Source: Chloroflexota bacterium (GTDB lineage Bacteria; Chloroflexota; Limnocylindria; Limnocylindrales; CSP1-4). From it: a DNA stretch of 64,000 nucleotides. The notes beneath the pieces are model-generated. The model had not been told where the DNA came from, did not search any database, and saw only the letters and a list, made by a program, of their open reading frames with translations. Positions 10,465-19,398 of the stretch are shown piece by piece; positions within the stretch are counted from its first letter, which is position 1; every line of letters starts with the position of its first letter. The position numbers and the translations under genes are program-made. The stretch spans positions 62,001 to 126,000 of the forward strand of contig JACPOS010000015.1 in the NCBI GenBank assembly GCA_016191395.1, read 5' to 3'.

Positions 10465-11639
10465 AGCGTGACCTCGGTTCCGGCGAGGAGCAGGCGGCCC
10501 AGCCGCAGGGCATCGCGCAGCTCGCCGGCCGCACCGTCGGCCGGGGACGCCTCCCCATCCGCCGCCTCGACCTCCGCGATGCGCGCCTCGAGATCGCGGA
10601 TGAACGCGCCGAGCACCGTGTCCGGCGAGGCGATCATGCCCTCCGGCAGCGGCGCCACGGAGCGATCGCGCACGCGAACCTTGAGGAACCGGTCGCCGAG
10701 CTCCGATTCCACCTCGTCCACGTGGACGTCCAGCTCGTCCGGTCGGATGCCGATGAGCTCCACGTCCAGGACAAGGTCCTGGTCTGCCCGCTCGGCGAGC
10801 TTCGACACGAGGCCGGGCTGCGAGCCGACCTTCGCGGCGTCCAGCTGCACCCGCTCGAACCGGGTCCTGCCGACCTTGCGCTCCTCGAGGGTCACCTGCT
10901 TCTTGCCGTCCCGTGCATCGAGGCTCACCAGCAGGACGTTGCCGGCGCGGTCCTGGTCCAGGGCCACCGGCTCCGGCGCACCGGCATACGCGTACGTCGT
11001 CCTGCCGGCCTTGCCCCTGCTCGTGGAATGCCAGTGCCCGAGTGCGAGGTAGTCGAGATGGCTTGCGGCGATCTCCTCCGTGGAGATGACCACCTCGTCG
11101 CCATCCGTCTTGCCCTCGATCGCGACCGACGCGTGCAGCAGCCCGACGTGCCACGCCGCGCGCTGGTCCTTGCTCACGTCCACGCCCTGCAGGGGCGAGT
11201 ACGGCGCCCGCTTCGTGGCGAAGCAGCGCCCGTGCACGACCAGGTCCAGCGCGCTCAGGAACACCTCCGGATGGTCCGGATCCAGGACCGTCACGAGGTC
11301 CGAGCCCACGGCCCCTGCGAGCGCGGCCAGGTCATACGCCCGGTAGATGGACGCCCGGTCGTAGACGTCATGCGTACCCGGCGCGATCACGATCCGGATG
11401 CGCGCCTCCACGAGGCGCTTGAGCTGCGCCGCCGCGCGCTCCACGGACCGGCGCGGCTGCACATTGGAGTCGAACAGGTCGCCGGCGATCAGGACGAGGT
11501 CCACCTTCTCGGCGAGCGCAAGGTCGATGGTCGCGACGAACGCCGCGAACTGCCGCTCCCGCTGCGTCGCGGCCCGGTCGCCGAGGTCGGCGTGGCGAGC
11601 CCCGAGGTGGACGTCCGCGGTGTGGAGCAGTCGCAGCAT
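10461..11639 (-). CDS. Mre11/SbcD-like metallophosphoesterase (YhaO type)
   Basis: 392 aa. Phosphoesterase motifs appear in order: HTADVHLG (Asp9, His11), AGDLFDSN (about 53-59), GTHD (88-91) and GHWHS (about 200). It would be the nuclease partner of the ATPase encoded immediately downstream. The third motif is normally GNHD in Mre11/SbcD, so the Asn that helps activate the metal-bound water is Thr here; activity may be altered. The ATG at 11639 begins directly with the core strand MLRLLHTADVH. Longer upstream starts lack any recognisable sequence. A large hairpin lies upstream at 11661-11699. Confidence 0.85.
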   Translation of the reverse strand: MLRLLHTADVHLGARHADLGDRAATQRERQFAAFVATIDLALAEKVDLVLIAGDLFDSNVQPRRSVERAAAQLKRLVEARIRIVIAPGTHDVYDRASIYRAYDLAALAGAVGSDLVTVLDPDHPEVFLSALDLVVHGRCFATKRAPYSPLQGVDVSKDQRAAWHVGLLHASVAIEGKTDGDEVVISTEEIAASHLDYLALGHWHSTSRGKAGRTTYAYAGAPEPVALDQDRAGNVLLVSLDARDGKKQVTLEERKVGRTRFERVQLDAAKVGSQPGLVSKLAERADQDLVLDVELIGIRPDELDVHVDEVESELGDRFLKVRVRDRSVAPLPEGMIASPDTVLGAFIRDLEARIAEVEAADGEASPADGAAGELRDALRLGRLLLAGTEVTL

Positions 11640-11953
11640 GCCTGTGAGCGGCCTCCCCGTGCGCCCGGCGCTCGCCAGGAAGCCTGGCGAGCGGGGCGCC
11701 CCCAATTGCTCCCCGCTCGCCTGTGCGAACGGTCGCAGGTCATTGTGACAGGTCAATTGGCACGACTCGGAGTGGCCGGCGGCCCTCTCCGGAGATCCGC
11801 GGTATCCTTCGGCCGAATTCACCCGGTGCGCCCAGACCAGGGGACTCCAGACGGCACCATGGGTCGCGCGGCACCGGCTCCGGCCGCTTCCGCGTTGCCG
11901 TCGAGGGTCTCCGGCGCACCAGCTGGCCATATCCACGCGCTCCGGAGGCACCC
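11640..11953. other. Divergent intergenic region with hairpin, repeats and a possible promoter
   Basis: This 314-bp gap separates the phosphoesterase gene (minus) from the zinc-ribbon gene (plus). It holds a long hairpin (11661-11699), a direct repeat CAGGTCATT/CAGGTCAAT at 11736 and 11749 flanked by CCAATTG (11702) and CAATTGG (11754), a candidate -10 TATCCT at 11803-11808 on plus, and a 32-codon open frame (11859-11957) whose TGA overlaps the next start. Confidence 0.5.
11661..11699. repeat. Long GC-rich inverted repeat (hairpin)
   Basis: An 11-bp perfect stem (CGCTCGCCAGG / CCTGGCGAGCG, loop AAG) is extended by a further 6-bp stem (GCGCCC / GGGCGC) after a 2-nt bulge. No T-tract follows on either strand, and it sits between divergent genes. 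It is therefore not a typical intrinsic terminator and may be a structured leader or protein-binding site. Confidence 0.6.
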
Positions 11954-12286
11954 GTGACCTACGTCGATCGAACCCTCACCTGCGTCGATTGCGGCTCAGA
12001 GTTCATCCATTCCGCGGACGACCAGAAGTTCTACTCGGAGAAGGGCTTCGCGTCCGACCCAAAGCGGTGCGTGAGCTGCCGGGCCAGCCGCCGCGCGGCG
12101 CGTGACACCGGCCCCTCCGCCGCGGATCTCGGCGGACCTCGCGGCTACGACCGCGGCACCACGCAGCGCGAGTACTTCGCGGTCCTCTGCTCGGAGTGCG
12201 GCAACCAGGCGCAGGTCCCCTTCCGGCCGCGCATGGATCGCCCGGTCTACTGCTCCGACTGCTTCCGCAAGGCGCATCCCGACTGA
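11954..12286 (+). CDS. Two-domain zinc-ribbon protein (CxxC type)
   Basis: 110 aa. Two four-cysteine units are visible: CVDCGSEF paired with CVSCRASR (residues about 9-50), and CSECGNQ paired with CSDCFRK (about 75-106). The first unit resembles the probable zinc-ribbon (zf-trcl) family, the second the small CxxC...CxxC zinc-binding family. Such proteins are widespread in Chloroflexota and candidate phyla with no assigned function; nucleic-acid or protein binding is likely. Start is GTG at 11954 with GGAGG at 11944-11948. Longer frames reading in from 11723 look non-coding. Confidence 0.8.
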   Translation: MTYVDRTLTCVDCGSEFIHSADDQKFYSEKGFASDPKRCVSCRASRRAARDTGPSAADLGGPRGYDRGTTQREYFAVLCSECGNQAQVPFRPRMDRPVYCSDCFRKAHPD

Positions 12287-12327
12287 TCCAGGGCGTCGCT
12301 CGCCGCTGAGCGCCGAGGAGCGGTCGG

Positions 12328-12333
12328 TACACT
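12328..12333 (+). promoter_or_regulatory. -10 box (TACACT), leaderless promoter
   Basis: TACACTCGGCCGG runs directly into the ATG at 12341 (7-nt gap). The same TACACTCGGCCG string precedes the gene at 33833 and lies upstream of 30861. Confidence 0.55.
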
Positions 12334-12340
12334 CGGCCGG

Positions 12341-13885
12341 ATGACGAGCCGGCAGCGCGGGACCCTGGGCGCGGCGATGCTCGGGTCCGCGATCGTCTTC
12401 CTCGACGGCAGCTTCGTCTACCTCGCGCTCCAGCGGATGGGCGCGGAGCTGCCCGTCACCCTGATCGGCCGGCTCGAGGGGCAGACGTACGTCACATCCG
12501 GCTACCTCGCGACCCTCGCCGCCTTCCTCGTGCTGGCCGGCGCCCTGGGCGACTACTACGGACGCCGCCGGACGTTCCTGATCGGGCTCGTCGGGTTCGG
12601 GCTGACGTCCGTGCTGTGCGGCCTCGCCCCGAACATGGAGCTGCTCGTGGCCGGGCGCATCCTCCAGGGAGTGGCCGGTGCCCTCCTGGTCCCGGGCTCG
12701 CTGTCCATCATCACAAGCACCTTCGAGGGCGCGAGCCGGGCGCGGGCATTCGGGCTGTGGGCGGCCGCGACGTCGGCCCTGTCCACGCTCGGGCCGCCGA
12801 TCGGCGGGATCCTGGTGGAGGTCGCGGGCTGGCGCTCGCTGTTCCTGATCAACGTCCCGCTCGTCGTCCTCGCGGCGTGGCTGGCGTGGCGATACATGAA
12901 CGAATCGCACGCCGAATCGGCCTCAAGGCGTTTCGACTGGCTGGGCGCCTTCGTCGCCGTGGTCGCGGTGGGCGGGCTCGCCTTCGGTGCCGTCCGCGGG
13001 CAGCAGGGTCAGTGGCGGGAGCCCATCGCGTTCGTCGCGCTGGGGATCGGCGCGGTCGCCCTGGTCGCCTTCCCGATCCTGATGGCCCGCCGCGAGCATC
13101 CGCTCGTACCTCTCGCGCTGTTCCGGATCCGGGCGTTCAGCACGATCAACCTGTCCACCCTGTTGATCTACGGCGCGCTGTACGCCAACTTCGGGTTCCA
13201 GGCGCTGTTCCTGCAGGGAACGCTTGGCTACAGCCCGCTGGGCGCGGCGCTCGTCGGCCTGCCGACGGGAATCATGCTGGCCCTCTTCTCTACCCGGATC
13301 GGAACGCTCGCCGGGCGATTCGGCGTGCGGCGATTCCTCATCGCCGGGCCCCTCGTCATGGCGGCCGGGCTGTTGTGGTGGCTGCGCGTTCCCTCGAGCT
13401 CGGTGCCGTGGGCGGCGAGCCTCGCGGACCCCGCATCACTCGCGCCGCCTATCGATGCGCTGATCGGCCCGTTGCCGGCCATCGTCATCTTCGGAACCGG
13501 GCTGTCCCTGCTCGTCGCGCCCCTGACCACGGCGCTCATGGAGTCGGTGCCGGTGCGCAATGCGGGGCTCGCGTCCGCGATCAACAACGCCCTGTCGCGG
13601 GTGGGCCAGCCGCTGTTCGCGGCGGCGGTGTTCATCGTGGTGAGCGGGACGTTCTACTCGGTCCTCGCGGCCACCGTCCCGGGCACGGACCCGAACTCCC
13701 GGGCCCTCCGGGCCGCCTACGAGCCCCTCAATCCGCCGCCGAAGGGTGCGCCGCCGGCGCTGGTGGCTGCGGCGAAGGAGGCGTCCACGGACGCCTACCA
13801 CCTGGCCGTCATCGTGGCCGCCGGGCTGCTCGTGTCCGGCGCCGTCGTGAACGCCGTGGGCCTTCGAAGGCCCGAACAGGCCTGA
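12341..13885 (+). CDS. MFS drug exporter, DHA2 (14-TMS) family
   Basis: 514 aa with about 14 hydrophobic helices. Helix 1 (SAIVFLDGSFVYLAL) and the loop 2-3 motif A (GALGDYYGRRRTF) are typical of EmrB/QacA-type proton-coupled exporters. Motif C is seen around GPPIGGILVEVAGWRS. The N-terminal half ends with INVPLV, another signature of this family. It should export amphipathic compounds, but the substrate is unknown. It is monocistronic, with a bidirectional hairpin terminator right after the stop. Confidence 0.88.
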   Translation: MTSRQRGTLGAAMLGSAIVFLDGSFVYLALQRMGAELPVTLIGRLEGQTYVTSGYLATLAAFLVLAGALGDYYGRRRTFLIGLVGFGLTSVLCGLAPNMELLVAGRILQGVAGALLVPGSLSIITSTFEGASRARAFGLWAAATSALSTLGPPIGGILVEVAGWRSLFLINVPLVVLAAWLAWRYMNESHAESASRRFDWLGAFVAVVAVGGLAFGAVRGQQGQWREPIAFVALGIGAVALVAFPILMARREHPLVPLALFRIRAFSTINLSTLLIYGALYANFGFQALFLQGTLGYSPLGAALVGLPTGIMLALFSTRIGTLAGRFGVRRFLIAGPLVMAAGLLWWLRVPSSSVPWAASLADPASLAPPIDALIGPLPAIVIFGTGLSLLVAPLTTALMESVPVRNAGLASAINNALSRVGQPLFAAAVFIVVSGTFYSVLAATVPGTDPNSRALRAAYEPLNPPPKGAPPALVAAAKEASTDAYHLAVIVAAGLLVSGAVVNAVGLRRPEQA

Positions 13886-13907
13886 GATCGACCGTCCCGG
13901 ACAACGA

Positions 13908-13935
13908 AGCGGGCCGGGAGTGACCCCGGCCCGCT
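13908..13935. terminator. Bidirectional hairpin terminator
   Basis: Perfect 11-bp stem AGCGGGCCGGG / CCCGGCCCGCT with a short loop lies between the convergent MFS and small-membrane-protein genes. The T-tract is poor (TGTT on plus, TCGTTGT on minus), which is usual in GC-rich genomes. Confidence 0.7.
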
Positions 13936-13960
13936 GTTGGGCAGCTGGAGCGCGCGAGGG

Positions 13961-14374
13961 TCAGGCGGCCGGCGGAGTCGCCTTGGGCATGGCCTGGTAT
14001 TCCTTGTAGGCGAACCAGGCCATGACGCCGGTGCCAACGGCATTCACGATCAGGCCGATGCCGTACAGGCCGAACCCGAACAGGAGGCCGATCGCGGTCA
14101 CCGCTGCGAGGATCGCGAAGATCGCGGCGATCCCGGCGATGACCACGACGATCGTCTGAACCGGCGCAGGCCAGTTGATCTTGTTCGGCGAGTACTTGAG
14201 CCAGTAGATGACGGTGATGGCGATCGCGGCGATCAGGTCGCTCGACGCCGAGCCGAACCCGTAGCTGCCGACGAGACCGATGACGAACGCGATCACGACG
14301 ATGATCGCTCCGTACATGACCATCTTCTCGTTCGAGTTGAGCTTGTTCCAGAACGCTGAGATCGTCGGGGGCAT
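13961..14374 (-). CDS. Small four-helix membrane protein, function unknown
   Basis: 137 aa. After a short polar N-terminus (MPPTISAFWNKLNSNEKMVM) come four hydrophobic helices at about 20-40, 45-65, 70-95 and 98-120, then a charged tail. GGGAGG sits 6 nt before the ATG at 14374. It has no enzymatic motif and I do not recognise a named family. It is transcribed toward the MFS gene and ends at the shared terminator, so it is probably a single-gene unit. Confidence 0.7.
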   Translation of the reverse strand: MPPTISAFWNKLNSNEKMVMYGAIIVVIAFVIGLVGSYGFGSASSDLIAAIAITVIYWLKYSPNKINWPAPVQTIVVVIAGIAAIFAILAAVTAIGLLFGFGLYGIGLIVNAVGTGVMAWFAYKEYQAMPKATPPAA

Positions 14375-14457
14375 GAATTCCTCCCTAGCTTGGACGGTGC
14401 ACACGCAGCACTTGCTGGCGAGAGCGTAGCGTTCGACGCGCCGCGCTGAAAGGGGGT

Positions 14458-15087
14458 TCAGCGAAACTCATTGCGGATTCGCTCGAGGTCGGCTGGCAGA
14501 TCCACGTCGAGGAGCGTTCGACCGGCGGGGTCGAGGGCAAGCCACTCGGCCGAGGGGATCTCCATCGAGCGCACGCGGTCGACGAACCGACCGAGTGATC
14601 GATCACCCGCGTCCATCGCCGTCGCGGCCGCGGCGGACGCCGCCGCGACGCGAACCGCGAGCGGCAGGACCTGGCGCGCCGCGCTGTCCTCCACCGGATT
14701 CGCGAGCAGCACCGCGTCCAGCCCGTCGTCCGAGGCGAGCCGAAGGAGCATCGTCGCGAGCACCGCCGGCACGAGGGCGGGCATGTCTCCGCCGACGACG
14801 ATCGCGAGCGCCGACTCCGTGCCGCGAAGCGCACCCGCAAGGGCGGCCATCGGGCCCGCGAACGGCTGGGCGTCAGCCACGAGGCGGATCGGCCGCCCGC
14901 CGACCTCCACGGCGACGGGGGACGGAGAGCCCGCGACCACGATCTCGTCTGCGACGGATGCCACGGCCCGGATCGCGCGCTCGAGAAGGGTCGCGCCGCC
15001 CAGCTCCGCCTCGAGCTTCGGGCCGCCGAATCTCGAGGACCGCCCGCCGGCGAGCACGATCGCCGTGACGCCGGGCCGGCGCGTCAT
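14458..15087 (-). CDS. mobA: Molybdenum cofactor guanylyltransferase
   Basis: 209 aa. It adds GMP to molybdopterin, giving the MGD cofactor that formate dehydrogenases of the DMSO-reductase family need as bis-MGD. The nucleotidyltransferase signature LAGGRSSRFGGPK (residues about 11-23) and the metal-binding VGGDMPAL strand are present. The ATG at 15087 overlaps the TGA of selB as ATGA, so mobA is the last gene of the selenocysteine operon. That placement links cofactor and Sec supply to the same client, the formate dehydrogenase at 30861. Confidence 0.87.
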   Translation of the reverse strand: MTRRPGVTAIVLAGGRSSRFGGPKLEAELGGATLLERAIRAVASVADEIVVAGSPSPVAVEVGGRPIRLVADAQPFAGPMAALAGALRGTESALAIVVGGDMPALVPAVLATMLLRLASDDGLDAVLLANPVEDSAARQVLPLAVRVAAASAAAATAMDAGDRSLGRFVDRVRSMEIPSAEWLALDPAGRTLLDVDLPADLERIRNEFR

Positions 15088-16958
15088 GGGCTGACGACCT
15101 TCGGTGCCCGCGGACCCGGCTCGTGGCCGTCGGGCGTGCGCCGGAGGATGCCCCGGCGATCGAGGTCCTCGAGGATCGCCATGACGTACTTCCGGCTGGT
15201 CCCCGTCGCGTCCCGGTAGGCCGCCGGCGTCAGCGGCCCCTCGCGCGCTAGCTCCAGCGCCAGGGCGGCGAGGCGGTGGTAGGTCGGAGTGGCCCACGCG
15301 AGGTCCGGTCCCAGCCGCACGATGCGCCCGTCGGCGGCCAGTGCCCGCACGCCCTCCGGAGGGCATCCGGCGCGGCTGGCAGCCTCGTCGAGCGGTGGCG
15401 GCGCGGCGACGGACAGCGCGGCTTCGAGGCGTCCCATTGCCGCCTCGAGCTCCGACGACATCGCCGTGCCTGCGGCGGGGTCCCGAAGCGCCTCGCCCGC
15501 CCGGACGACGGAGCCACCGGCAATGAGGGCATCGATCACCGCGGCCGCCACTGCCTGCGCCAGAGCGGCGTTGCGTCGCTCGATCGTCACCAGTTGCCGC
15601 AGGCGCCGGAGCACCGCGGCGCGTGCGCGCGGGAGTGGCAGCCCGGCGCTCACCGGCGCCTCGCGGTGGTGCGTCGTCACGGCATCAAGCGCGGCGGCCC
15701 GGAGTGCCTCCTCGACATCCGAGGCCACGATCATCGTGGAGCCGTGTGCGACGGCACCGTGCAGGTCCACGCGAGCCGCCGTGGCCTCCGGGTCGTCTCC
15801 CCGCGACACCGCCGAGGCCAGGCGTTCGAGTCGATCGGGCGTGAGGCGGCGTCTCGAGATGCCGCGGACGGGCTCCGGATCGATCACCCGCACCCCTGCC
15901 AGCACGGCACCGGATGCAGGCTCGCGAAGCACGGCACGGTCTCCGGCGAACGTTGCGATCTCGCGTTCGAGGGTCAGCACCGCCAACGACGGCCGCGCGG
16001 CAACTCGGCGCATCGTCGCATCGACCTGGTCCGTGCCCACGTGCAGCCGAAGGAGGGCGCCGGCCTTCGGCGCCCGACCCTCGACCGACCCGATGGGTGC
16101 CGCAGGTCGGAGATCGACCAGGAGTCGGTCCGTTCCGACGACCGCCGGGTCGGTCGTGAGCACATTCCCCCGCTCCAGCGCCACCGCCCCGGCGCCTGCC
16201 ACGTTGAGGGCGGTCCGCCCGCCTTCGTGTCGATCGCGGGGTTGGTTGCGCACCTGGATCTCGCGCACCCGGACCTCCCCTCCACCGGGCTCGCGCCGAA
16301 GCACGGAGCCGTGCTCCAGCGGGCCGCCGCGAAGGCTGCCGGTCACGACGGTGCCGCGACCCTTGACGGCGAAGACCCGGTCGATCGCAAGTCGCATCGG
16401 CCGGCCGCCACCCCCGAGGACCGTTGCCAACCCGTCACGCACGCCCCGAAGCGCGGCCCGCACGGCAGCGATGCCCTCGCCGGTCAACGAGGAGGCGGTG
16501 AGGATCGGCGCGCCGGCGAGCGATGTCGACGCGAGCAACGTCGTCACCTCGGCCACGACCGTGGCGACGCGGGCGGGCTCCACCACGTCGACCTTCGTCA
16601 CGACGGCGAGCCCCGCGGAGATCCCGAGGGCATCGAGGAGCTGGAGGTGCTCCATGGTCTGCGGCCGCGGGCCATCGTCCGCAGCGACGACGAGCATCGC
16701 GGCGTCGATCTCGCCGGCCCCGACGAGCATGTTCCCGATGAGCCGGTCGTGGCCCGGCACGTCCACGAAGTCGATCTCCACGCCGTCCGGGAAGACCAGA
16801 TGCGCATAGCCGACGTCGATCGTCATGCCGCGCGCCCGTTCCTCCGGCAGCCGATCCGCATCGATGCCGGTGAGCGCGCGCAGGAGGCTCGTCTTGCCGT
16901 GGTCGATGTGGCCCGCCGTCCCGACGACGACGGTCGGCAATCCCGTCGCGTCGCCCAT
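15084..16958 (-). CDS. selB: Selenocysteine-specific elongation factor
   Basis: 624 aa, the usual length for bacterial SelB. It carries Sec-tRNA to ribosomes at UGA codons followed by a SECIS hairpin. The GTPase domain shows G1 ([10 protein letters not shown]), G3 (DVPGHDR) and G4 (TKVD). Beta-barrel domains follow. The C-terminal about 200 residues form winged-helix repeats that bind the SECIS element (ending with [20 protein letters not shown]). The ATG at 16958 overlaps the TGA of the upstream small gene (ATGA), and its TGA overlaps the ATG of mobA. Confidence 0.93.
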   Translation of the reverse strand: MGDATGLPTVVVGTAGHIDHGKTSLLRALTGIDADRLPEERARGMTIDVGYAHLVFPDGVEIDFVDVPGHDRLIGNMLVGAGEIDAAMLVVAADDGPRPQTMEHLQLLDALGISAGLAVVTKVDVVEPARVATVVAEVTTLLASTSLAGAPILTASSLTGEGIAAVRAALRGVRDGLATVLGGGGRPMRLAIDRVFAVKGRGTVVTGSLRGGPLEHGSVLRREPGGGEVRVREIQVRNQPRDRHEGGRTALNVAGAGAVALERGNVLTTDPAVVGTDRLLVDLRPAAPIGSVEGRAPKAGALLRLHVGTDQVDATMRRVAARPSLAVLTLEREIATFAGDRAVLREPASGAVLAGVRVIDPEPVRGISRRRLTPDRLERLASAVSRGDDPEATAARVDLHGAVAHGSTMIVASDVEEALRAAALDAVTTHHREAPVSAGLPLPRARAAVLRRLRQLVTIERRNAALAQAVAAAVIDALIAGGSVVRAGEALRDPAAGTAMSSELEAAMGRLEAALSVAAPPPLDEAASRAGCPPEGVRALAADGRIVRLGPDLAWATPTYHRLAALALELAREGPLTPAAYRDATGTSRKYVMAILEDLDRRGILRRTPDGHEPGPRAPKVVSP

Positions 16959-17176
16959 CAGCGCCCGCGGGTCGTTTGATACCGACGGAGCGCGATCACG
17001 GTCCAGACCGCCTCCACGACGCCGAACGGCCACGCGTTCGAGAGGAACCCGTAGGCGCTCGACAGCGCGCAACCGGCGGCGAATGCGAGGACGACACCGC
17101 GGCCGCGCGACTCGAGGGCATACATCAGCATCATGAAGGTGAGCGCCACGACACCGAACGCCGTGAGGAGGTCCAC
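16958..17176 (-). CDS. Small two-helix membrane protein inside the sel operon
   Basis: 72 aa, GTG start 4 bp after the selA stop; its TGA overlaps the selB start. Two hydrophobic helices ([20 protein letters not shown] and [20 protein letters not shown]) are separated by a short Arg-containing loop. It ends in a basic tail ([11 protein letters not shown]). I recall similar short sequences from other high-GC bacteria but know no function. Being embedded between selA and selB, it is expressed with them. A direct role in Sec synthesis is not required by known biochemistry, so the association may be incidental. Confidence 0.7.
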   Translation of the reverse strand: MDLLTAFGVVALTFMMLMYALESRGRGVVLAFAAGCALSSAYGFLSNAWPFGVVEAVWTVIALRRYQTTRGR

Positions 17177-17180
17177 GCGG

Positions 17181-18635
17181 TCAGGCTCGGGTGCCCAAGG
17201 TCGCTCGCTGGAGCGCTGCTCTGACGGCATCGGCCAGTCGATGGTCGTCCGTCGGGTCCACCGTTCGAAGGTCGAGGACGACGACGTCGTCGATGACCCG
17301 ACCGATGACGGCCGGCTCGCCACCTCGGAGCGCCGCGAGGAGGCGCTGCGGGGCGAGTCCGCTGATGGCGACTGCCCATGACGGCAGCGCCTGGCCGGGG
17401 AGCGAGCCGCCGCCGATGGTCGACTCTACCCGATCCACGGCCAGCGCGACCTTCGCACGTGAGCCATCGGGAACGAGCGCCGGCCCGGACGCGAGCACCG
17501 CGAGGACGCCGGACGCACGCCGCTCGAGCTCGTCGAGCGGCGCCGCGATCTGTCGCCAGATCGGGATCGCGGTGTGCGCGACCCCGCCGCGATACAGGCG
17601 CAGGGTGGCCGCGAGCGCGGCGAGGGCCACCTTGTCCGGGCGCATGGCGCGAGCGAGCGGGTCTCGCCGGAGCTTCTCGACGAGGCCTGCGCGGCCGGCG
17701 ATGATGCCCGCCTGCGGGCCGCCGACGAGCTTGTCGCCGGAGAACGTCACCAGGTCGGCGCCCGCCTCCAGGCGCTCGCGCGGCGTCGGCTCGTGGGCCA
17801 GGCCGAAGCGCGCGGTGTCCAGCAGCGCCCCGGAGCCGAGGTCATCGATGACGATCGCGCCGTGCCGGTGCGCGACCGCAGCGAGCTCCGCGGCGTCGGG
17901 CGCCTCCACGAACCCGGTCTGGGCGAAGTTCGAGGGATGGACCCGAAGCACGACCTTCGCCCGCCCGTCCGCGAGGGCCGCCTCGAAGTCGGCAACGCGG
18001 GTGCGATTCGTCGTTCCCACCTCGACCAGGCGTGCACCCGCGCGACGCACGATCTCCGGGATCCGGACGCCGCCGCCGATCTCCACGAGCTCGCCGCGCG
18101 ACACCGCGACACCACCGCGCCCGGCTAGCCCGACCGCGAGCGCCACGGCGGCGGCGTTGTTGTTCGTGACCAGCGCGTCCTCCGCCCCGGTGAGCGCCAC
18201 GACCTCGTCCTCGACGGCGCGGAACCGGCGGCCCCGCCGCCCGGTGTCCACGTCCAGCTCCAGCATCGAGGGCGCGCTCGCGGCCGCGCGCGCAGCCTCG
18301 ATCGCCGCCTCCGGCCACGGCGCCCGCCCAAGGTTCGTGTGGAGGATCACGCCGGTCGCGTTGATCACGGGCACGAGCCCGGGCTGGCCGGCCGGACCAC
18401 CGATGCCCTCAGGCTCACCGTTCGCCAGCGCCTCGAGCCGGCCGAGCAGGTCGGCCGCGAGATCCGCCGGAGCGCGACCGGCCGCGCCGCCAGCGATCGC
18501 GGCACGCTCGTCGGCGATCACCGCGCGGGCCAGGGGGAGGACGGCCGCGCGATCGCGCGCGCCGAGCCCGGCCGCGTCCGCTTCCGCCGCGCGCAGCAGC
18601 GCATCGACGCTGGGTGGTCGTCGCGGCCCGGTCAT
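17181..18635 (-). CDS. selA: L-seryl-tRNA(Sec) selenium transferase
   Basis: 484 aa. A PLP enzyme, it converts Ser-tRNA(Sec) to Sec-tRNA(Sec) using selenophosphate. The fold-type I core is clear: INATGVILHTNLGRAP, VTNNNAAAVAL, and the PLP lysine in FSGDKLVGGPQAG. The N-terminal tRNA-binding domain is present (PSVDALLRAAEAD). The ATG at 18635 is 18 bp downstream of the 3' end of tRNA-Sec, so the tRNA and selA are surely cotranscribed. Frames extending further upstream would translate the tRNA gene and were rejected. Confidence 0.93.
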   Translation of the reverse strand: MTGPRRPPSVDALLRAAEADAAGLGARDRAAVLPLARAVIADERAAIAGGAAGRAPADLAADLLGRLEALANGEPEGIGGPAGQPGLVPVINATGVILHTNLGRAPWPEAAIEAARAAASAPSMLELDVDTGRRGRRFRAVEDEVVALTGAEDALVTNNNAAAVALAVGLAGRGGVAVSRGELVEIGGGVRIPEIVRRAGARLVEVGTTNRTRVADFEAALADGRAKVVLRVHPSNFAQTGFVEAPDAAELAAVAHRHGAIVIDDLGSGALLDTARFGLAHEPTPRERLEAGADLVTFSGDKLVGGPQAGIIAGRAGLVEKLRRDPLARAMRPDKVALAALAATLRLYRGGVAHTAIPIWRQIAAPLDELERRASGVLAVLASGPALVPDGSRAKVALAVDRVESTIGGGSLPGQALPSWAVAISGLAPQRLLAALRGGEPAVIGRVIDDVVVLDLRTVDPTDDHRLADAVRAALQRATLGTRA

Positions 18636-18653
18636 CGGCTCGATGGTCCTCCG

Positions 18654-18750
18654 TGGCGGGAGCGCATGGGAGTCGAACCCACCGCGCGACGCCGAGCGCC
18701 GCGCCATCCGTTTTGAAGACGAAGCCGGGCACCGGCCCGAACGCACTCCC
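18654..18750 (-). tRNA. selC: tRNA-Sec (anticodon UCA)
   Basis: 97-nt minus-strand tRNA with all selenocysteine-tRNA hallmarks. It has an 8-bp acceptor stem (GGGAGUGC / GCGCUCCC), a 6-bp D stem, the anticodon UCA (bases 18714-18716) in the loop CUUCAAA, a long variable arm, the T loop GGUUCGACUCC, discriminator G and encoded CCA. The position directly before selA and the presence of selB and selD confirm the identity. A CACGCT box 6 nt before the 5' end may be its -10 element. Confidence 0.93.
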
Positions 18751-18801
18751 TCAAGCAGCGTGACATCTCCCGGCAGGCCGCGTCCATACTCGGTGATCAC
18801 C

Positions 18802-19398
18802 ATGGATCTCTACGCCGGGAAGCAGGGATTGGTCGCTCGGCTGGACCCGCTCGTGGAGCGGCTCGCACGCGGCGGCGTCTCACCGGATTCGGTCACGTTT
18901 GCTGCGGTGCCGGTTGCGATCCTCGCCGGCGCCCTGCTCCTCTCGTCCACCAGCGTGCCGGCAGTGCTCCTTGCCATCCCCATCCTCGCGGGCCTGCGGC
19001 TCGTGCTCAACCTCATGGACGGCGCCCTGGCTCGCCGCAGCGGAACGAGCCACCCGCGGGGCGAGCTCCTCAACGAGCTCGGTGATCGCGTGGCCGACAT
19101 CGCCTTCCTCGCGCCCGTGGCGGTCCTGCCCGGCGCGAACGCGGTCATCGTCCTGCTCGGCGTGATCGGGGCGGTCCTCGCGAGCTACGTCGGGATCACG
19201 ACCAGGGCCGCGGGCGGCGAGCGGATCTACCGGGGCATCCTGTCCAAGCCCGGCCGGATGATCCTCGTTTCCGTGGCAGCCCTCGGGTATCTCGTCGCCG
19301 GCCAGGTGGCGTGGACCTGGTTCGGGCCGCTCCTGCTGGCGGGGACGACCCTGACGATCGTCGAGCGACTGCTCGTCGCCTTCCGACAGCTCCAGTGA
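18802..19398 (+). CDS. CDP-alcohol phosphatidyltransferase family protein
   Basis: 198 aa with about five or six membrane helices. It would join a CDP-diacylglycerol (or CDP-alcohol) to an alcohol acceptor. The family motif region reads NLMDGALARR...GELLNELGDRVAD. Relative to the usual D-x2-D-G-x2-A-R-x8-G-x3-D-x3-D, the first Asp is Asn and the third position is also Asn. I recall a similar pattern in a YnbA-like subgroup. Its TGA overlaps the GTG of the cdsA-like gene (GTGA). A TACT-containing -10 (18785-18790) lies 11 nt before the ATG. Confidence 0.8.
   Translation: MDLYAGKQGLVARLDPLVERLARGGVSPDSVTFAAVPVAILAGALLLSSTSVPAVLLAIPILAGLRLVLNLMDGALARRSGTSHPRGELLNELGDRVADIAFLAPVAVLPGANAVIVLLGVIGAVLASYVGITTRAAGGERIYRGILSKPGRMILVSVAALGYLVAGQVAWTWFGPLLLAGTTLTIVERLLVAFRQLQ

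Noticed and set aside
12341-13885. Antibiotic-resistance island
   Set aside because: A single DHA2 exporter flanked by ordinary genes, with no mobility genes.
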